NCBI GenBank assembly: GCA_016234925.1
Contig: JACRNI010000034.1
Location: 1 to 44,318 of the forward strand
DNA length: 44,318 nt
Source of the DNA: Deltaproteobacteria bacterium
GTDB taxonomy: Bacteria > Desulfobacterota > GWC2-55-46 > UBA9637 > GWC2-42-11
Reading direction: 5' to 3'
In this document: positions 31,467 through 41,394 of the stretch, in pieces
How the letters are laid out: each line of letters opens with the position of its first letter
How positions within the stretch are numbered: the stretch's first letter is position 1
Notes under the pieces: generated by a model
Seen by the model: the letters and a program-made list of their open reading frames with translations, nothing else
Database searches by the model: none
What the model was told of the DNA's origin: nothing
Translations under genes and position numbers: made by a program

Positions 31467-32398
31467 AGTAACTCCTCCTCTATTTCTATTTTTGCCTTTT
31501 GTTTTAGATTGAACAGCCATTCCTGAAATGCCCTATCGCTTCTTTCCCTTTTCAGCCTCTCTGCAATAATCCCCTTGACCTCTTGAAAGTTGGAATCACG
31601 CGCCTTTGTCTTTTCATCAACCCGGAATATATTGTAACCATATGATGTTTTTACAACCTCGCTCGCCCTTGCAAGAGTTATGGAAAAAACCACATCTTCA
31701 AATTCTTTTGGCAGGTCGCCGCGGCTGTAATAACCGAATTCTCCGGCATTAGGCGAATCTCTGTCCATTGAGACCTCTTTTGCAGCCTTTGTGAAATCCT
31801 CGCCTTTTCTTAACCTTTTTAAAACCGCATTTGCCTCATCTTCTGTGGATAAGATAATCATCCGCATCTTCACTTTTTCAGGAACCTTGAATTCCGCCTT
31901 ATGCTCTCTATAATACGCAGTCAAATCATTGTCCGTTAATAATACCTTTGAAGCAGCGGCAAAATCAATTGTTTTTCTAATCAAGATTTTTCTTCTGATT
32001 TCCTCTTTCCATTTTTCATGGCTTCCGTATCTATTTACCACTGTATCTGTGAAAACATCATCCTGATAATCCTTTTTTATGCCCTCTATTTCTTTAGATA
32101 CCTCTGCCTCTGATGCTGTTATGGACATCTTTTTTGCTTCATCAAGTATCAGTTCTTCTTCAATGACTTGAGCGAGTATATTTTTTTTTAATTCCAGCAG
32201 GTCTTCCTTATTTACTGACGAAACCGAATCAGACAGCAACCTTTTTAAAACCCCTTGAAATTCTTCAACTGTTATTACTGTATCATTTATATGGACAAGC
32301 GCCTTTTTAGACGAGGTTTCTTCTGTCTCGTGTTTCTGGCAGCCAAAAGAGACTGCAATAAATAAAAGACAGATTATTATTTGTTTAAAACAATTCAT
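31463..32398 (-). CDS. Parvulin-type foldase, probable lipoprotein
   Basis: 311 residues. The N-terminus has a hydrophobic stretch ending in SFGC at about 20, a plausible though non-canonical lipobox, so it is likely lipid-anchored at the membrane. An N-terminal SurA/PrsA-like helical domain (VITVEEFQGVLKRLL) and a parvulin domain (about 175-265: MRMIILST, AGEFGYYSRGDLPKEFEDVVF, SYGYNIFRVDE) follow. It is the partner of the SurA-like gene directly downstream, with a 4-bp GTGA overlap. Together they form a periplasmic folding pair after mfd. PrsA-like versus PpiD-like function cannot be separated by sequence alone. Confidence 0.86.
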   Translation of the reverse strand: MNCFKQIIICLLFIAVSFGCQKHETEETSSKKALVHINDTVITVEEFQGVLKRLLSDSVSSVNKEDLLELKKNILAQVIEEELILDEAKKMSITASEAEVSKEIEGIKKDYQDDVFTDTVVNRYGSHEKWKEEIRRKILIRKTIDFAAASKVLLTDNDLTAYYREHKAEFKVPEKVKMRMIILSTEDEANAVLKRLRKGEDFTKAAKEVSMDRDSPNAGEFGYYSRGDLPKEFEDVVFSITLARASEVVKTSYGYNIFRVDEKTKARDSNFQEVKGIIAERLKRERSDRAFQEWLFNLKQKAKIEIEEELL

Positions 32399-32421
32399 AT
32401 TGATTTTTTATTGTAACCTAT

Positions 32422-35400
32422 TTACATGAGTTCTTGCAACAACCATCTTGCCTCTTCAAGCAGGCTTTTTTTCATGTCAACAAACATTATAATTTTTGAG
32501 TCGGGCGTTATCTTTAATTTCTTTGGATTTGTCTTGACAAGGTTCAGCGCCTTTTCAGGGGATATATCCGCATCTTTTGCAAATGTCAGATAAAGCCTGT
32601 CGCCTCTTTGAGACATATCAACCGCCCTTAAATTTTTCAGCATAAGTTTTAATTCCATGACCTTTAAGAGATTAAGAATTGTATGAGGCAAACTGCCGAA
32701 CCTGTCAATCACCTCTATTTTTAAATCCTCTATCTCATCTTTAAATTTTGCAGATGCCAGTCTTTTATAGATGTTTAATCTCTGTCTCATGTCAGGCACA
32801 TAATCATCAGGTATATATGCCTCTACCTTTAAATTTATTTCAGGGTCAGGGCTTGCTTCTTTTTCTTCGCCTTTTAATTCTTTTATTGCGTGCTCAAGCA
32901 TCTGGCTGTACATCTCAAAACCAACCTCTGCAATGCGGCCTGACTGTTTAGAGCCGAGCAGTTCGCCTGCGCCCCTTATCTCCATGTCATGCGCGGCAAT
33001 CCTAAAGCCAGAGCCAAGTTCAGAGAGTTCCTGAATCACCTGCAGCCTCTTTTTTGCGTCTTTAGTCAATGCTGTCTCCGGCGGAATAAGCAAATATGCG
33101 TATGCTCGGTGTTTGCTTCTTCCGACCCTTCCCCTCAACTGGTAGAGCTGCGCAAGCCCGAACCTATCAGCCCTGTTTATTATAATGGTGTTTGCAGAAG
33201 GTATATCAAGCCCTGATTCTATTATTGCAGTTGACAAAAGAATGTCAAAATCCTTGTTCATAAACCCCAGCATCGCCTTTTCAAGTTCATGCTTATCCAT
33301 CTGGCCGTGCGCAATATTAGTCCTTGCCTCCGGCGCAATCCTTTTAATGTAATCCAGCATTGCGCCGATGCTTTCAACCCTGTTGTGGACAAAAAATATC
33401 TGCCCGCCCCTTGTCATCTCCCTTATAACTGCATCGCGGATAATAGAATCGTCAAAAGGCGCAACAAAGGTTTTAATTGCAAGCCTGTCTTCAGGCGGCG
33501 TATTTATTATGCTTAAATCCCGTATGCCTGAGAGCGACATATGCAGAGTCCTTGGTATGGGCGTTGCCGTCAGCGTCAGGCAATCAACCTCTTTGCGCAG
33601 ATGTTTTAATCTTTCCTTATGGCTAACGCCGAACCACTGTTCCTCGTCAATTATGATAAGCCCGAGGTCTTTAAATGAAACATCCTTTTGCAGGAGCCTG
33701 TGCGTGCCTATGATTATATCAACCTCGCCGTTTGAAAGTCTCTTAAATATATGCTTTTGCTCTTTTGCGCTTTTAAACCTGCTTACAACCTCAACTATGA
33801 CAGGATATTGAGAAAATCTTTTTTTGAATGTCAGATAGTGCTGCTGCGCAAGTATGGTCGTCGGCACAAGAACAGCGGCTTGTTTGTTATCCATAACCGC
33901 TTTGAACGCAGCCCTCATTGCAACCTCTGTTTTGCCGTAGCCCACATCCCCGCAGATGAGCCTGTCCATTGGCTTTTCATCTTCCATATCCTTGACTGCG
34001 TCTTCTATTGCGCTCATCTGGTCAGGCGTCTCATCAAATTCAAATCCCTCTTCAAATTCTAAAAATATCCTGTCAGGTTTTGAAAATGCAAAGCCCTTGC
34101 TGATTTTTCTTGCGGCATATAATTCAAGGAGTTCCCTTGCCATCTCCTCTATAGCCTTTTTAGCCTTGCTTTTAATCTTTTCCCAACTTGTCCCGCCAAG
34201 TTTGTCAAGAGCAGGCATACTGCCTTCAACACCAATATACTTGCCAACAAGATTTAACCTTGTAACAGGGAGATAAAGTTTATCTCCGCCTTGATATTCT
34301 ATGAGCAGAAAATCATTTTCAATTCCTTCTATGTTTATTCTTTTAAGCCCCTGATATATGCCTATGCCGTGATGGGTATGAACAACAGGCTCGCCCATTT
34401 CCAAATCGCTCATCTGGGTTAAAAATGCGTCTATCTTTCTTGAAGATGCGGGTCTTCTTTTAACCCTTTCGCCGAATATTTCATCCTCTGTAATTACTGC
34501 GAGTTTTAATTCAGGGAAGCGGAAGCCTGCTGTGATGCTGCCTGTAATGATACGGACTGAAGCCCCTTCTTTCGCAGGGCTAAAGGCAAAAGGCGGGTTT
34601 GTAATTGATAGATGCAAGCCATATCCTTCAAATAATTCTTTCAATCTTTCTGCATTGCCTAATGTGCGGCTTGTCAAAAATATGCCCCAGCCGTCAGCCT
34701 GCCAGTTTTGTATCCTGCTGTATAGAGACATTAGTTTTTCATCTTCTTTGCTTGTTGATATGTCCTGCCTTATATCCATGTTTGATTGAATGGCAAAATT
34801 TATTTCGGATCCCTGCTTGAAACTTGCAGGGACAAGTTTTGGATTTTGCCCTGAATCAAGTTCAGGGTCGGATTTAAAATCTGAAATATAAGCGGCTGCA
34901 TGATTTAAAAGTTCAGAGACAAATTCATCCTTTGAAAGATATAATTCAGACGGCTGGACAAAAAACTGCTTTTTTGCCTCCATCTTTTTTCCCATCTCTA
35001 AAATCTCTTTTGAAAATCTATCCGCCTCGTGAATTACATTCTGATTATCAATGATAAAAACAGGCACATCCTTTCCAATATAAGAAAAAATTGTTTCCAA
35101 TCTCTCATAGAATAACGGCATTAACGATTCCATGCCTGAAAAAAGAATATTCCCGGAAATCCTTTCAGACAATGTTTCTCTTATATCTCTTGCGATTTCA
35201 AGTTCATTGCACCTTTGTTTCAACATTTTTACTGCCAGCGCCTTTGTCTCATTGCTTAAGATTATCTCCTTGCAAGGGATTATTGTGAATTCCTTTAATT
35301 CGTCTGCTTGAACAGACCTCTGCGTATCAGGGTCAAAGAACCTGATTGATTCAATCTCATTGCCAAAAAATTCTATTCTGACAGGCTTTAAATAGAGCGG

Positions 35401-35955
35401 CGCAAATATATCCAAGATGCCGCCTCTTATGCTGATTTCTCCCATTTGTTCTATAATAGCAGTCCGCGAGTAGCCCATTGAGATAAGGTTTGAAATGAAA
35501 TCATCTCTATCAACCTCTGCGCCGTGCTTGAGATTTCTTATGTATTGCTCAAGGACATTTTTTGGCATAACCCTTTGCATTACTGCCTGCGGCGCAGCAA
35601 CTAAAACTGCAATGTCTTTTTTAAGGAGTTTATAGAGAACATCAACGCGGGATGCGGATATATCAGGATGCGGGGATTGCATTTCAAATGGAAGGGTTTC
35701 CCATGATGGATAAATGCTGACCATATCTTTGCCAAGAAAAAAAGAGAGGTCATTATAAAATTCTTCAGCCTCGTCTTGAGTGGGGACAATTGCAATGGAT
35801 GGTTTTAAGGTTTTTTTAAAAAATTCTGAAATCAGAAATGCCTTTGATGAGCCGAAAAGACCTGAAAGGACGCACCCCTCCCTTGGACATAGAGAGGATA
35901 GGGACTCTAATGCCTTGTGAAAGGCGGTATCTATTTGCGAAAAAGTTTCCTCCAT
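32422..35955 (-). CDS. mfd: Transcription-repair coupling factor
   Basis: 1177 residues, the usual length. A UvrB-like N-terminal module (about 20-260) and a RNA-polymerase-interacting CarD-like domain (GEPVVHTHHGIGIYQGL near 520) are followed by RecG-type helicase motifs: GDVGYGKTEVAMRAAF (motif I), IIDEEQWFG (DEEQ box), LTATPIPRTL and QLRGRVGRSKHRAYAYL (motif VI). A C-terminal TRCF domain is present. It displaces stalled RNA polymerase and recruits UvrA. Residues about 363-383 (DPELDSGQNPKLVPASFKQG) lie in a poorly conserved stretch and are encoded by two adjacent palindromes (34811-34831 and 34849-34867), apparently inserted repeats. Confidence 0.96.
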   Translation of the reverse strand: MEETFSQIDTAFHKALESLSSLCPREGCVLSGLFGSSKAFLISEFFKKTLKPSIAIVPTQDEAEEFYNDLSFFLGKDMVSIYPSWETLPFEMQSPHPDISASRVDVLYKLLKKDIAVLVAAPQAVMQRVMPKNVLEQYIRNLKHGAEVDRDDFISNLISMGYSRTAIIEQMGEISIRGGILDIFAPLYLKPVRIEFFGNEIESIRFFDPDTQRSVQADELKEFTIIPCKEIILSNETKALAVKMLKQRCNELEIARDIRETLSERISGNILFSGMESLMPLFYERLETIFSYIGKDVPVFIIDNQNVIHEADRFSKEILEMGKKMEAKKQFFVQPSELYLSKDEFVSELLNHAAAYISDFKSDPELDSGQNPKLVPASFKQGSEINFAIQSNMDIRQDISTSKEDEKLMSLYSRIQNWQADGWGIFLTSRTLGNAERLKELFEGYGLHLSITNPPFAFSPAKEGASVRIITGSITAGFRFPELKLAVITEDEIFGERVKRRPASSRKIDAFLTQMSDLEMGEPVVHTHHGIGIYQGLKRINIEGIENDFLLIEYQGGDKLYLPVTRLNLVGKYIGVEGSMPALDKLGGTSWEKIKSKAKKAIEEMARELLELYAARKISKGFAFSKPDRIFLEFEEGFEFDETPDQMSAIEDAVKDMEDEKPMDRLICGDVGYGKTEVAMRAAFKAVMDNKQAAVLVPTTILAQQHYLTFKKRFSQYPVIVEVVSRFKSAKEQKHIFKRLSNGEVDIIIGTHRLLQKDVSFKDLGLIIIDEEQWFGVSHKERLKHLRKEVDCLTLTATPIPRTLHMSLSGIRDLSIINTPPEDRLAIKTFVAPFDDSIIRDAVIREMTRGGQIFFVHNRVESIGAMLDYIKRIAPEARTNIAHGQMDKHELEKAMLGFMNKDFDILLSTAIIESGLDIPSANTIIINRADRFGLAQLYQLRGRVGRSKHRAYAYLLIPPETALTKDAKKRLQVIQELSELGSGFRIAAHDMEIRGAGELLGSKQSGRIAEVGFEMYSQMLEHAIKELKGEEKEASPDPEINLKVEAYIPDDYVPDMRQRLNIYKRLASAKFKDEIEDLKIEVIDRFGSLPHTILNLLKVMELKLMLKNLRAVDMSQRGDRLYLTFAKDADISPEKALNLVKTNPKKLKITPDSKIIMFVDMKKSLLEEARWLLQELM
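34811..34867. repeat. Two adjacent palindromes in frame in mfd
   Basis: CCCTGC...GCAGGG (34811-34831) and CCCTGAA-tcaag-TTCAGGG (34849-34867) have 6- and 7-bp stems. They encode LDSGQNPKLVPASFKQG in a variable linker. Confidence 0.65.
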
Positions 35956-36058
35956 TTACTTTTAAATGGTCTATAATATAGCACTTTTTAGGAGTCATAG
36001 GCTAGTTTTTTTACTTCCCTTGTATTTGAATTTATGAAATGGTAATATTTTAAAAATT

Positions 36059-36928
36059 ATGGATAATATGCAAACAGGCAAACGGCTTCCGTCATGGCTT
36101 GTTAAGAAGATGGGGCAGCCGAGTAGGATACACAGTGTTAAAAGTGTTTTACGCAGCAGAAACCTGCATACAGTATGCGAGTCTGCGAGGTGTCCGAATA
36201 TAGGCGAGTGTTTTTCAAAACCTACTGCAACATTTATGATACTTGGTAATGTCTGCACAAGACAGTGCGGCTTTTGCAGTGTAGAAAAATCAGTTCAGCC
36301 TCTCACGATTGACTATCTTGAGCCTCAAAATATTGCCCTTACTGCAAAGGAGATGGGTTTAAGGCATGTTGTTATAACATCTGTTACAAGGGATGATTTA
36401 AAGGACTTTGGCGCAGGGCAGTTTGCCTTGACAATAAAGGCGATAAAAGATACTATTTTATCTATTTCCGTAGAGGTCTTAACCCCTGATTTTAAAGGGG
36501 ATAATGCGTGCTTAAAGATTGTGATGGATGAGAGACCTGATATATTCAATCACAATCTTGAAACAGTGCCGTCGCTTTACAAAATAGTAAGACCGCAGGC
36601 AGATTATAGACAGTCTTTAAAGGTTCTTGAGATGGCAAAAGATATGTCATTTGGCACTATAACAAAATCAGGGATAATGGTTGGTCTTGGCGAGACAAGG
36701 GATGAGGTGAAGGAAGTTTTGCGTGATTTAAAATCTGCTGGATGCGATGCAGTAACCATCGGGCAGTATTTAAGACCAACAAAGAATAATCTTGAGGTTA
36801 AAGAATACATACATCCTGATATATTCAAAGAATACGAGGAGTATGGAAAAGAGATAGGTTTGAAATATGTTTATGCAGGGCCGTTTGTGAGGAGTTCGTA
36901 TAATGCTGAACTTTTAACGGCTTCGTAA
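36059..36928 (+). CDS. lipA: Lipoyl synthase
   Basis: 289 residues. It carries the auxiliary cluster motif C40-x4-C45-x5-C51 (CESARCPNIGEC) and the radical-SAM motif C66-x3-C70-x2-C73 (CTRQCGFC), plus the C-terminal RSSYNAE typical of LipA. It inserts two sulfurs into the octanoyl group of lipoate-dependent enzymes. Either ATG 36059 or 36068 could start; no strong ribosome site is visible. It is transcribed divergently from mfd across about 100 bp. No lipB or lplA is present in this window. Confidence 0.95.
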   Translation: MDNMQTGKRLPSWLVKKMGQPSRIHSVKSVLRSRNLHTVCESARCPNIGECFSKPTATFMILGNVCTRQCGFCSVEKSVQPLTIDYLEPQNIALTAKEMGLRHVVITSVTRDDLKDFGAGQFALTIKAIKDTILSISVEVLTPDFKGDNACLKIVMDERPDIFNHNLETVPSLYKIVRPQADYRQSLKVLEMAKDMSFGTITKSGIMVGLGETRDEVKEVLRDLKSAGCDAVTIGQYLRPTKNNLEVKEYIHPDIFKEYEEYGKEIGLKYVYAGPFVRSSYNAELLTAS

Positions 36929-37035
36929 AAAGTCCATCTGCTATGTTGTCGCTTCGGCTTCTTCGCTCAACATACTACAAAGTATGCCTCGCTTGAAGCC
37001 TTGCTCCGCCTTGCATCTGGCTCTTTTTACTTTGC
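36925..37035. repeat. REP-like palindromic element between lipA and the aminotransferase
   Basis: AAAGTCCATCTGCTATGTTG, GCTTCGGCTTCTTCGCTCAA, CATACTACAAAGTATGCCTC, then CTTGCTCCGCCTTGCATCTG. It is inverted relative to the copy at 7553-7680. The left edge overlaps the lipA stop codon region. Confidence 0.88.
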
Positions 37036-37092
37036 CGTTTGTTGTGAAGATTATTATATTTTTATAAAACCATTATTTATGGAGTAGATTTT

Positions 37093-38265
37093 ATGGAAGA
37101 GTTTCACCGCATAAAAAGACTGCCGCCTTATGTCTTTAACATAACAACAGAATTGAAGATGGATGCACGCAGGCGCGGGGAGGACATCATTGATTTCGGC
37201 ATGGGCAATCCAGACCAGCCAACGCCGAGGCATGTTGTTGACAAACTTTTAGAGGCGTCTAAAAACCCGAAAAATTACAGATACTCAGCGTCAAAGGGCA
37301 TCTATAAACTTCGGCTTGCAATAACTGACTGGTATAAAAGACGCTATGATGTTGATTTAGACCCGAACAATGAGGCGATTGCAACCATCGGCTCAAAGGA
37401 GGGCATTTCTCATCTAGCGCTTGCAATCTTTGCGCCCGGGGATGTTGTATTTGCACCAAACCCGACATATCCAATCCATGCGTATTCAGTGATTATTGCA
37501 GGCGGTGATATAAGGAGCATTCCTCTTATACCGGGCAGGGATTTTTTTGAGGATTTATTGAATGCGACAAAACAGACTTGGCCCAGGCCAAAGGCAATAA
37601 TGATAAACTTTCCGCACAATCCAACAACAGAGTGCGTTGATTTGGAATTTTTCAAGAAGATTGTTGATTTTGCAAAAGAGCATAAGATGCTCGTGATTCA
37701 CGATTTGGCATACGCTGATATTGTGTTTGACGGCTATAAAGCCCCGAGTTTATTGCAGGTCAAAGGCGCAAAGGATATTGGCGTGGAGTTTTTCACGCTC
37801 TCAAAGAGTTATAATATGCCGGGCTGGAGGGTGGGTTTTGCAGTGGGAAATAAAAACATGATAACCGCGCTTGCAAGGATCAAGAGTTACATGGACTACG
37901 GCATGTTTCAGCCGATCCAGATTGCCGCTATTGCTGCATTGAATGGACCGCAGGACTGCGTGCAAGAGATTTGCGAGATGTATAGGCAAAGAAGGGATGT
38001 ATTGATAAAAAGTTTTGTAAAGGCAGGATGGGAGATTCCAACACCAAAGGCGACAATGTTTGTATGGGCGAGGATTCCAGAGCCTTTCAGAAAGATGGGT
38101 TCTCTGGAGTTCTCAAAATTTTTATTAAAAGAGGCAAAGGTTGCAGTGTCGCCGGGCGTAGGCTTCGGCGAATACGGCGACGAATATGTAAGGATAGCGC
38201 TCATTGAAAACCAGCATAGGACAAGGCAGGCGGCACGGGGGATAAAGAAGGCGTTAGGCGGTTAA
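37093..38265 (+). CDS. Class I/II aminotransferase (AlaC/aspartate-aminotransferase type)
   Basis: 390 residues with the fold-type I PLP signature [13 protein letters not shown] (237-249, Schiff-base Lys238), [19 protein letters not shown] and DLAYADI blocks. It resembles the AlaC subgroup used for alanine or aspartate transamination. RBS GGAG precedes the ATG. It ends 2 bp before hom, so it is the first gene of an aspartate-family operon. I infer a role in supplying aspartate or alanine, but LL-diaminopimelate aminotransferase activity cannot be excluded. Confidence 0.85.
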   Translation: MEEFHRIKRLPPYVFNITTELKMDARRRGEDIIDFGMGNPDQPTPRHVVDKLLEASKNPKNYRYSASKGIYKLRLAITDWYKRRYDVDLDPNNEAIATIGSKEGISHLALAIFAPGDVVFAPNPTYPIHAYSVIIAGGDIRSIPLIPGRDFFEDLLNATKQTWPRPKAIMINFPHNPTTECVDLEFFKKIVDFAKEHKMLVIHDLAYADIVFDGYKAPSLLQVKGAKDIGVEFFTLSKSYNMPGWRVGFAVGNKNMITALARIKSYMDYGMFQPIQIAAIAALNGPQDCVQEICEMYRQRRDVLIKSFVKAGWEIPTPKATMFVWARIPEPFRKMGSLEFSKFLLKEAKVAVSPGVGFGEYGDEYVRIALIENQHRTRQAARGIKKALGG

Positions 38266-38267
38266 CC

Positions 38268-39587
38268 ATGCAAAAAATAAACATTGGTCTCATAGGTTTC
38301 GGCACAGTCGGCACAGGTGTTGTGAAGGTCTTGAATGAGAATGCAAAAGTAATTCAGGAGAGGCTTGGCGCTGAGATTGTGCTTAAAAGGATTGCTGACA
38401 AGGATATTGAAAGGGACAGGGGCGTTTTTGTTGATAAATCCATTTTAACAACCGATGCCCTTGAAATCATAAATGACCCTGAAATATCCATTGTTATTGA
38501 ACTTGTTGGTGGCATTGAGCCTGCAAAGACTTTTATTTTGAAGGCATTTGAAAATAAGAAAAATGTTGTTACTGCGAACAAGGCGCTCCTTGCAACACAT
38601 GGCGAAGAAATCTTCAGCAGTGCAATTAAAAATGGCATAGACATTGGCTTTGAGGCAAGTGTCGGCGGCGGCATCCCAATAATAAAATCCATGAAAGAAG
38701 GGCTTGCTGCAAATAAAATCAATTCAATATACGGCATAATAAACGGCACGGCAAATTATATATTGAGCAAGATGACAAACGAGGGCGGCAAGTTTGAGGA
38801 TGTTCTAAAAAAGGCTCAGGAAAAGGGCTATGCTGAAAAAGACCCTACATATGATATTGAGGGAATAGACACAGCGCACAAACTTGCAATTTTAATAAAT
38901 CTTGCCTACGGCACAAATATAAAACTTGATGACATATACATTGAAGGCATAACAAGGATTGCGCCTCTGGATATAAAATTTGCAAAGGAATTCGGCTACC
39001 GCATAAAACTCCTCGCAATTGCAAAAGAAGATGCTGGAAAAATTGAGGCAAGGGTTCATCCAACGATGGTTCCATCGGAACAACCGCTTGCAAATGTTGA
39101 CGGAGTTTATAATGCAGTCCATGTAAACGGCAATGCAGTCGGCTCTGTAATGTTCTACGGAAGGGGCGCTGGCATGATGCCTACTGCAAGCGCAGTTGTT
39201 TCTGATGTAATTGATATTTGCAGAAATATGAAGCATAGCATAAAGATAAGGGTCTCTCCGCTTTCATATCTGCCTTCTGAAATAAAAAAGGTTGAGATAA
39301 AAAACATAGAAACCCTTGAGATGCCTTATTATATAAGGTTTTCTGTTATTGACAAGCCGGGCGTTTTATCAAAGATTTCAGGCATACTCGGAAGCCACAA
39401 TATAAGCATATTATCTGTTGTTCAGAAGGACAGGAAGGTCGGCGGCGCTGTGCCTCTTGTAATTGTTACACATGATGCAAAAGAAAAAGAGATGAGGCAG
39501 GCAATTTCAGAGATTGATAAACTTGATATTACACTGGACAAGACAGTTTACTTAAGGATTGAAGAGAGTATTGGGGCAGGAGAGTAA
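38268..39587 (+). CDS. hom: Homoserine dehydrogenase with C-terminal ACT domain
   Basis: 439 residues. NAD(P) motif GFGTVGTGVV (9-18), then VTANKALLATHG (103-114), the catalytic-core segment PTYDIEGIDTAHKLAIL and a C-terminal ACT domain (about 350-430: VIDKPGVLSKISGILGSHNI). It reduces aspartate semialdehyde to homoserine. The ACT domain indicates probable threonine feedback. It lies between the aminotransferase and thrC in one operon. Confidence 0.95.
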   Translation: MQKINIGLIGFGTVGTGVVKVLNENAKVIQERLGAEIVLKRIADKDIERDRGVFVDKSILTTDALEIINDPEISIVIELVGGIEPAKTFILKAFENKKNVVTANKALLATHGEEIFSSAIKNGIDIGFEASVGGGIPIIKSMKEGLAANKINSIYGIINGTANYILSKMTNEGGKFEDVLKKAQEKGYAEKDPTYDIEGIDTAHKLAILINLAYGTNIKLDDIYIEGITRIAPLDIKFAKEFGYRIKLLAIAKEDAGKIEARVHPTMVPSEQPLANVDGVYNAVHVNGNAVGSVMFYGRGAGMMPTASAVVSDVIDICRNMKHSIKIRVSPLSYLPSEIKKVEIKNIETLEMPYYIRFSVIDKPGVLSKISGILGSHNISILSVVQKDRKVGGAVPLVIVTHDAKEKEMRQAISEIDKLDITLDKTVYLRIEESIGAGE

Positions 39588-39590
39588 AAC

Positions 39591-39676
39591 ATGATTACAC
39601 AGATTTTGAAAGGCGATTACGCAGATTAAAAACAGTTTTCATCTGTGTAATCTATTTGTAATCTGTGTAATCAATT
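39591..39676. repeat. Interspersed repeat of the gattacacagat family, simple form
   Basis: Two direct gattacacagatt/gattacgcagatt copies, a short centre (aaaacagttttc), and two inverted copies (atctgtgtaatc, atctgtgtaatc). No second palindrome is nested in this copy. It separates hom and thrC. Confidence 0.88.
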
Positions 39677-39701
39677 ATTCGGAGAATAATCGGAGAATAA
39701 T

Positions 39702-40754
39702 ATGAAATGGCAAGGTGTTATAAGAGGTTTCAGGGAGTATCTTCCTGATATAAAGGATGATGCGATTGTAAGTTTGAATGAAGGAAATACGCCTTTGATT
39801 GAGGCATTAAATCTCAAGGATATTTTGCCAAACATCAGGATATTTTTAAAATATGAGGGCGTGAATCCGACCGGCTCTTTTAAAGACAGGGGCATGACAA
39901 TGGCTGTTTCAAAGGCTAAAGAGGAAGGCTCTCATGCTGTGATATGCGCATCAACAGGCAATACATCTGCATCTGCTGCTGCATATGCAGTTAGAGGCGG
40001 TCTCCGCGCCTATGTTTTAATACCCGAAGGAAAGATTGCACTTGGAAAACTTTCTCAGGCAATGATGCACGGCGCAAAGGTGATTCAGATTGAAGGGAAT
40101 TTTGATGACGCACTTGTAATTGTTAAAGAGATTTCAAAGACATATCCTGTCACAATGGTTAATTCCCTAAACCCTTACAGACTTGACGGACAAAAAACAG
40201 CGGCATTTGAAATCTGCAATTATCTGGGTTTTGCGCCGACATATCATTTTCTGCCTGTTGGAAACGCCGGCAATATAACTGCATACTGGAATGGTTATAA
40301 AGAGTTTCACAAAAAGGGCATTACAAAGACCCTTCCAAAGATGTTCGGTTTCGAGGCAGAGGGCGCAGCGCCTATTGTCAGAGGTCATCCTATAAAAAAT
40401 CCGGAGACAGTTGCATCTGCAATAAGGATTGGGAACCCTTCATCATGGGATAGCGCTGTAAAGGCAAGGGATGAATCAGGGGGCGTAATTGACATGGTTT
40501 CAGATGATGAAATCATTTATGCGTATAAACTCCTTGCATCAAGGGAAGGTGTTTTCTGCGAACCGGCATCTGCTGCATCTCTGGCAGGCGTTATAAAGAT
40601 GCACAAAAAAGGCATATTTAAAAACGACGACACAGTTGTCTGCACATTGACAGGACACGGTCTGAAAGACCCTGACACAGCAATCAAGTCATCTGAAAAA
40701 CCGATTACAGCGCCGCCTGATTTAAATAAAGTTGTAAAGGTGCTTGGGTTCTAA
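39702..40754 (+). CDS. thrC: Threonine synthase
   Basis: 350 residues of the short fold-type II PLP group. The PLP-lysine motif NPTGSFKDRGM (55-65, Lys61), CASTGNTSASAAAYA, FLPVGNAGNITAYW and CTLTGHGLKDP mark threonine synthase. It converts O-phosphohomoserine to threonine. It follows hom after a repeat-filled spacer; the ribosome site is CGGAGAA. No recognisable thrB is nearby, so the phosphohomoserine supply must come from elsewhere or from the apgM product. Confidence 0.94.
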   Translation: MKWQGVIRGFREYLPDIKDDAIVSLNEGNTPLIEALNLKDILPNIRIFLKYEGVNPTGSFKDRGMTMAVSKAKEEGSHAVICASTGNTSASAAAYAVRGGLRAYVLIPEGKIALGKLSQAMMHGAKVIQIEGNFDDALVIVKEISKTYPVTMVNSLNPYRLDGQKTAAFEICNYLGFAPTYHFLPVGNAGNITAYWNGYKEFHKKGITKTLPKMFGFEAEGAAPIVRGHPIKNPETVASAIRIGNPSSWDSAVKARDESGGVIDMVSDDEIIYAYKLLASREGVFCEPASAASLAGVIKMHKKGIFKNDDTVVCTLTGHGLKDPDTAIKSSEKPITAPPDLNKVVKVLGF

Positions 40755-40788
40755 AAATATTTTTCCATATCATTATTGAGGATGGTGT

Positions 40789-41367
40789 ATGAAGATAGAC
40801 AACATATTTCCTCAACAAATATACGCACAATACAGCAATCCATCAACCTCTCAAATATCTCAAAAAAACGAGGCAGGGGATAAGAACGGGCAAAAACAAA
40901 TAAATAATATCAGCGAGCAGCAAATCCAGCAAAAGGTTCAGCAATTAAAGATTACTGAGCAAAAGGTAATAGCCCATGAAGCAGCGCATAAATCTGCGGC
41001 CGGGCAGTATGCTGGCGCAATTAGTTATGAATATAAAAGAGGTCCTGACGGCAATATGTATATTTCTGGCGGAGAGGTTCCTATTGATACATCAGAGGAA
41101 AAGACCTCTGAACAAACCATACAGAAGATGGAGCAGGTGAACAGGGCTGCGCTTGCGCCTGCTGACCCATCGCCTCAGGATATTAAGATTGCAGCAGAGG
41201 CAGCAGCAAAGGCACAGGCTGCAAAAAAGGAAAAGCAAGAAGAGGATGTTGATTTAGGCGATGGTTTTAAAAATATAAATACATCTATCTATACTGAAAA
41301 GGAAAAACAAAAAACTGACGATGTTTCAGGCAAGGGTTTTAAAAATAGTATATCAATTTATGCGTAA
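40789..41367 (+). CDS. SprA-related putative metalloprotease-like protein
   Basis: 192 residues. A Gln/Asn-rich N-terminus precedes [20 protein letters not shown] with a HEAAH (HExxH-type) motif near residues 65-69. [18 protein letters not shown] and [19 protein letters not shown] follow: together the signature of the SprA-related family (PF12118 type). An Ala/Lys/Glu-rich C-terminus ends with two short look-alike segments, [12 protein letters not shown] and [12 protein letters not shown]. Good RBS (GAGGATGG). No signal peptide is seen. It is encoded between thrC and apgM, which gives no obvious clue; catalytic activity in this family is not established. Confidence 0.8.
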   Translation: MKIDNIFPQQIYAQYSNPSTSQISQKNEAGDKNGQKQINNISEQQIQQKVQQLKITEQKVIAHEAAHKSAAGQYAGAISYEYKRGPDGNMYISGGEVPIDTSEEKTSEQTIQKMEQVNRAALAPADPSPQDIKIAAEAAAKAQAAKKEKQEEDVDLGDGFKNINTSIYTEKEKQKTDDVSGKGFKNSISIYA

Positions 41368-41394
41368 TAGGCTTGGGGACAGGATATAGAAAAA

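Noticed and set aside
31467-31520. Longer start for the SurA-like gene at 31520
   Set aside because: It reads through the end of the upstream foldase gene and would put the signal peptide more than 30 residues into the protein.
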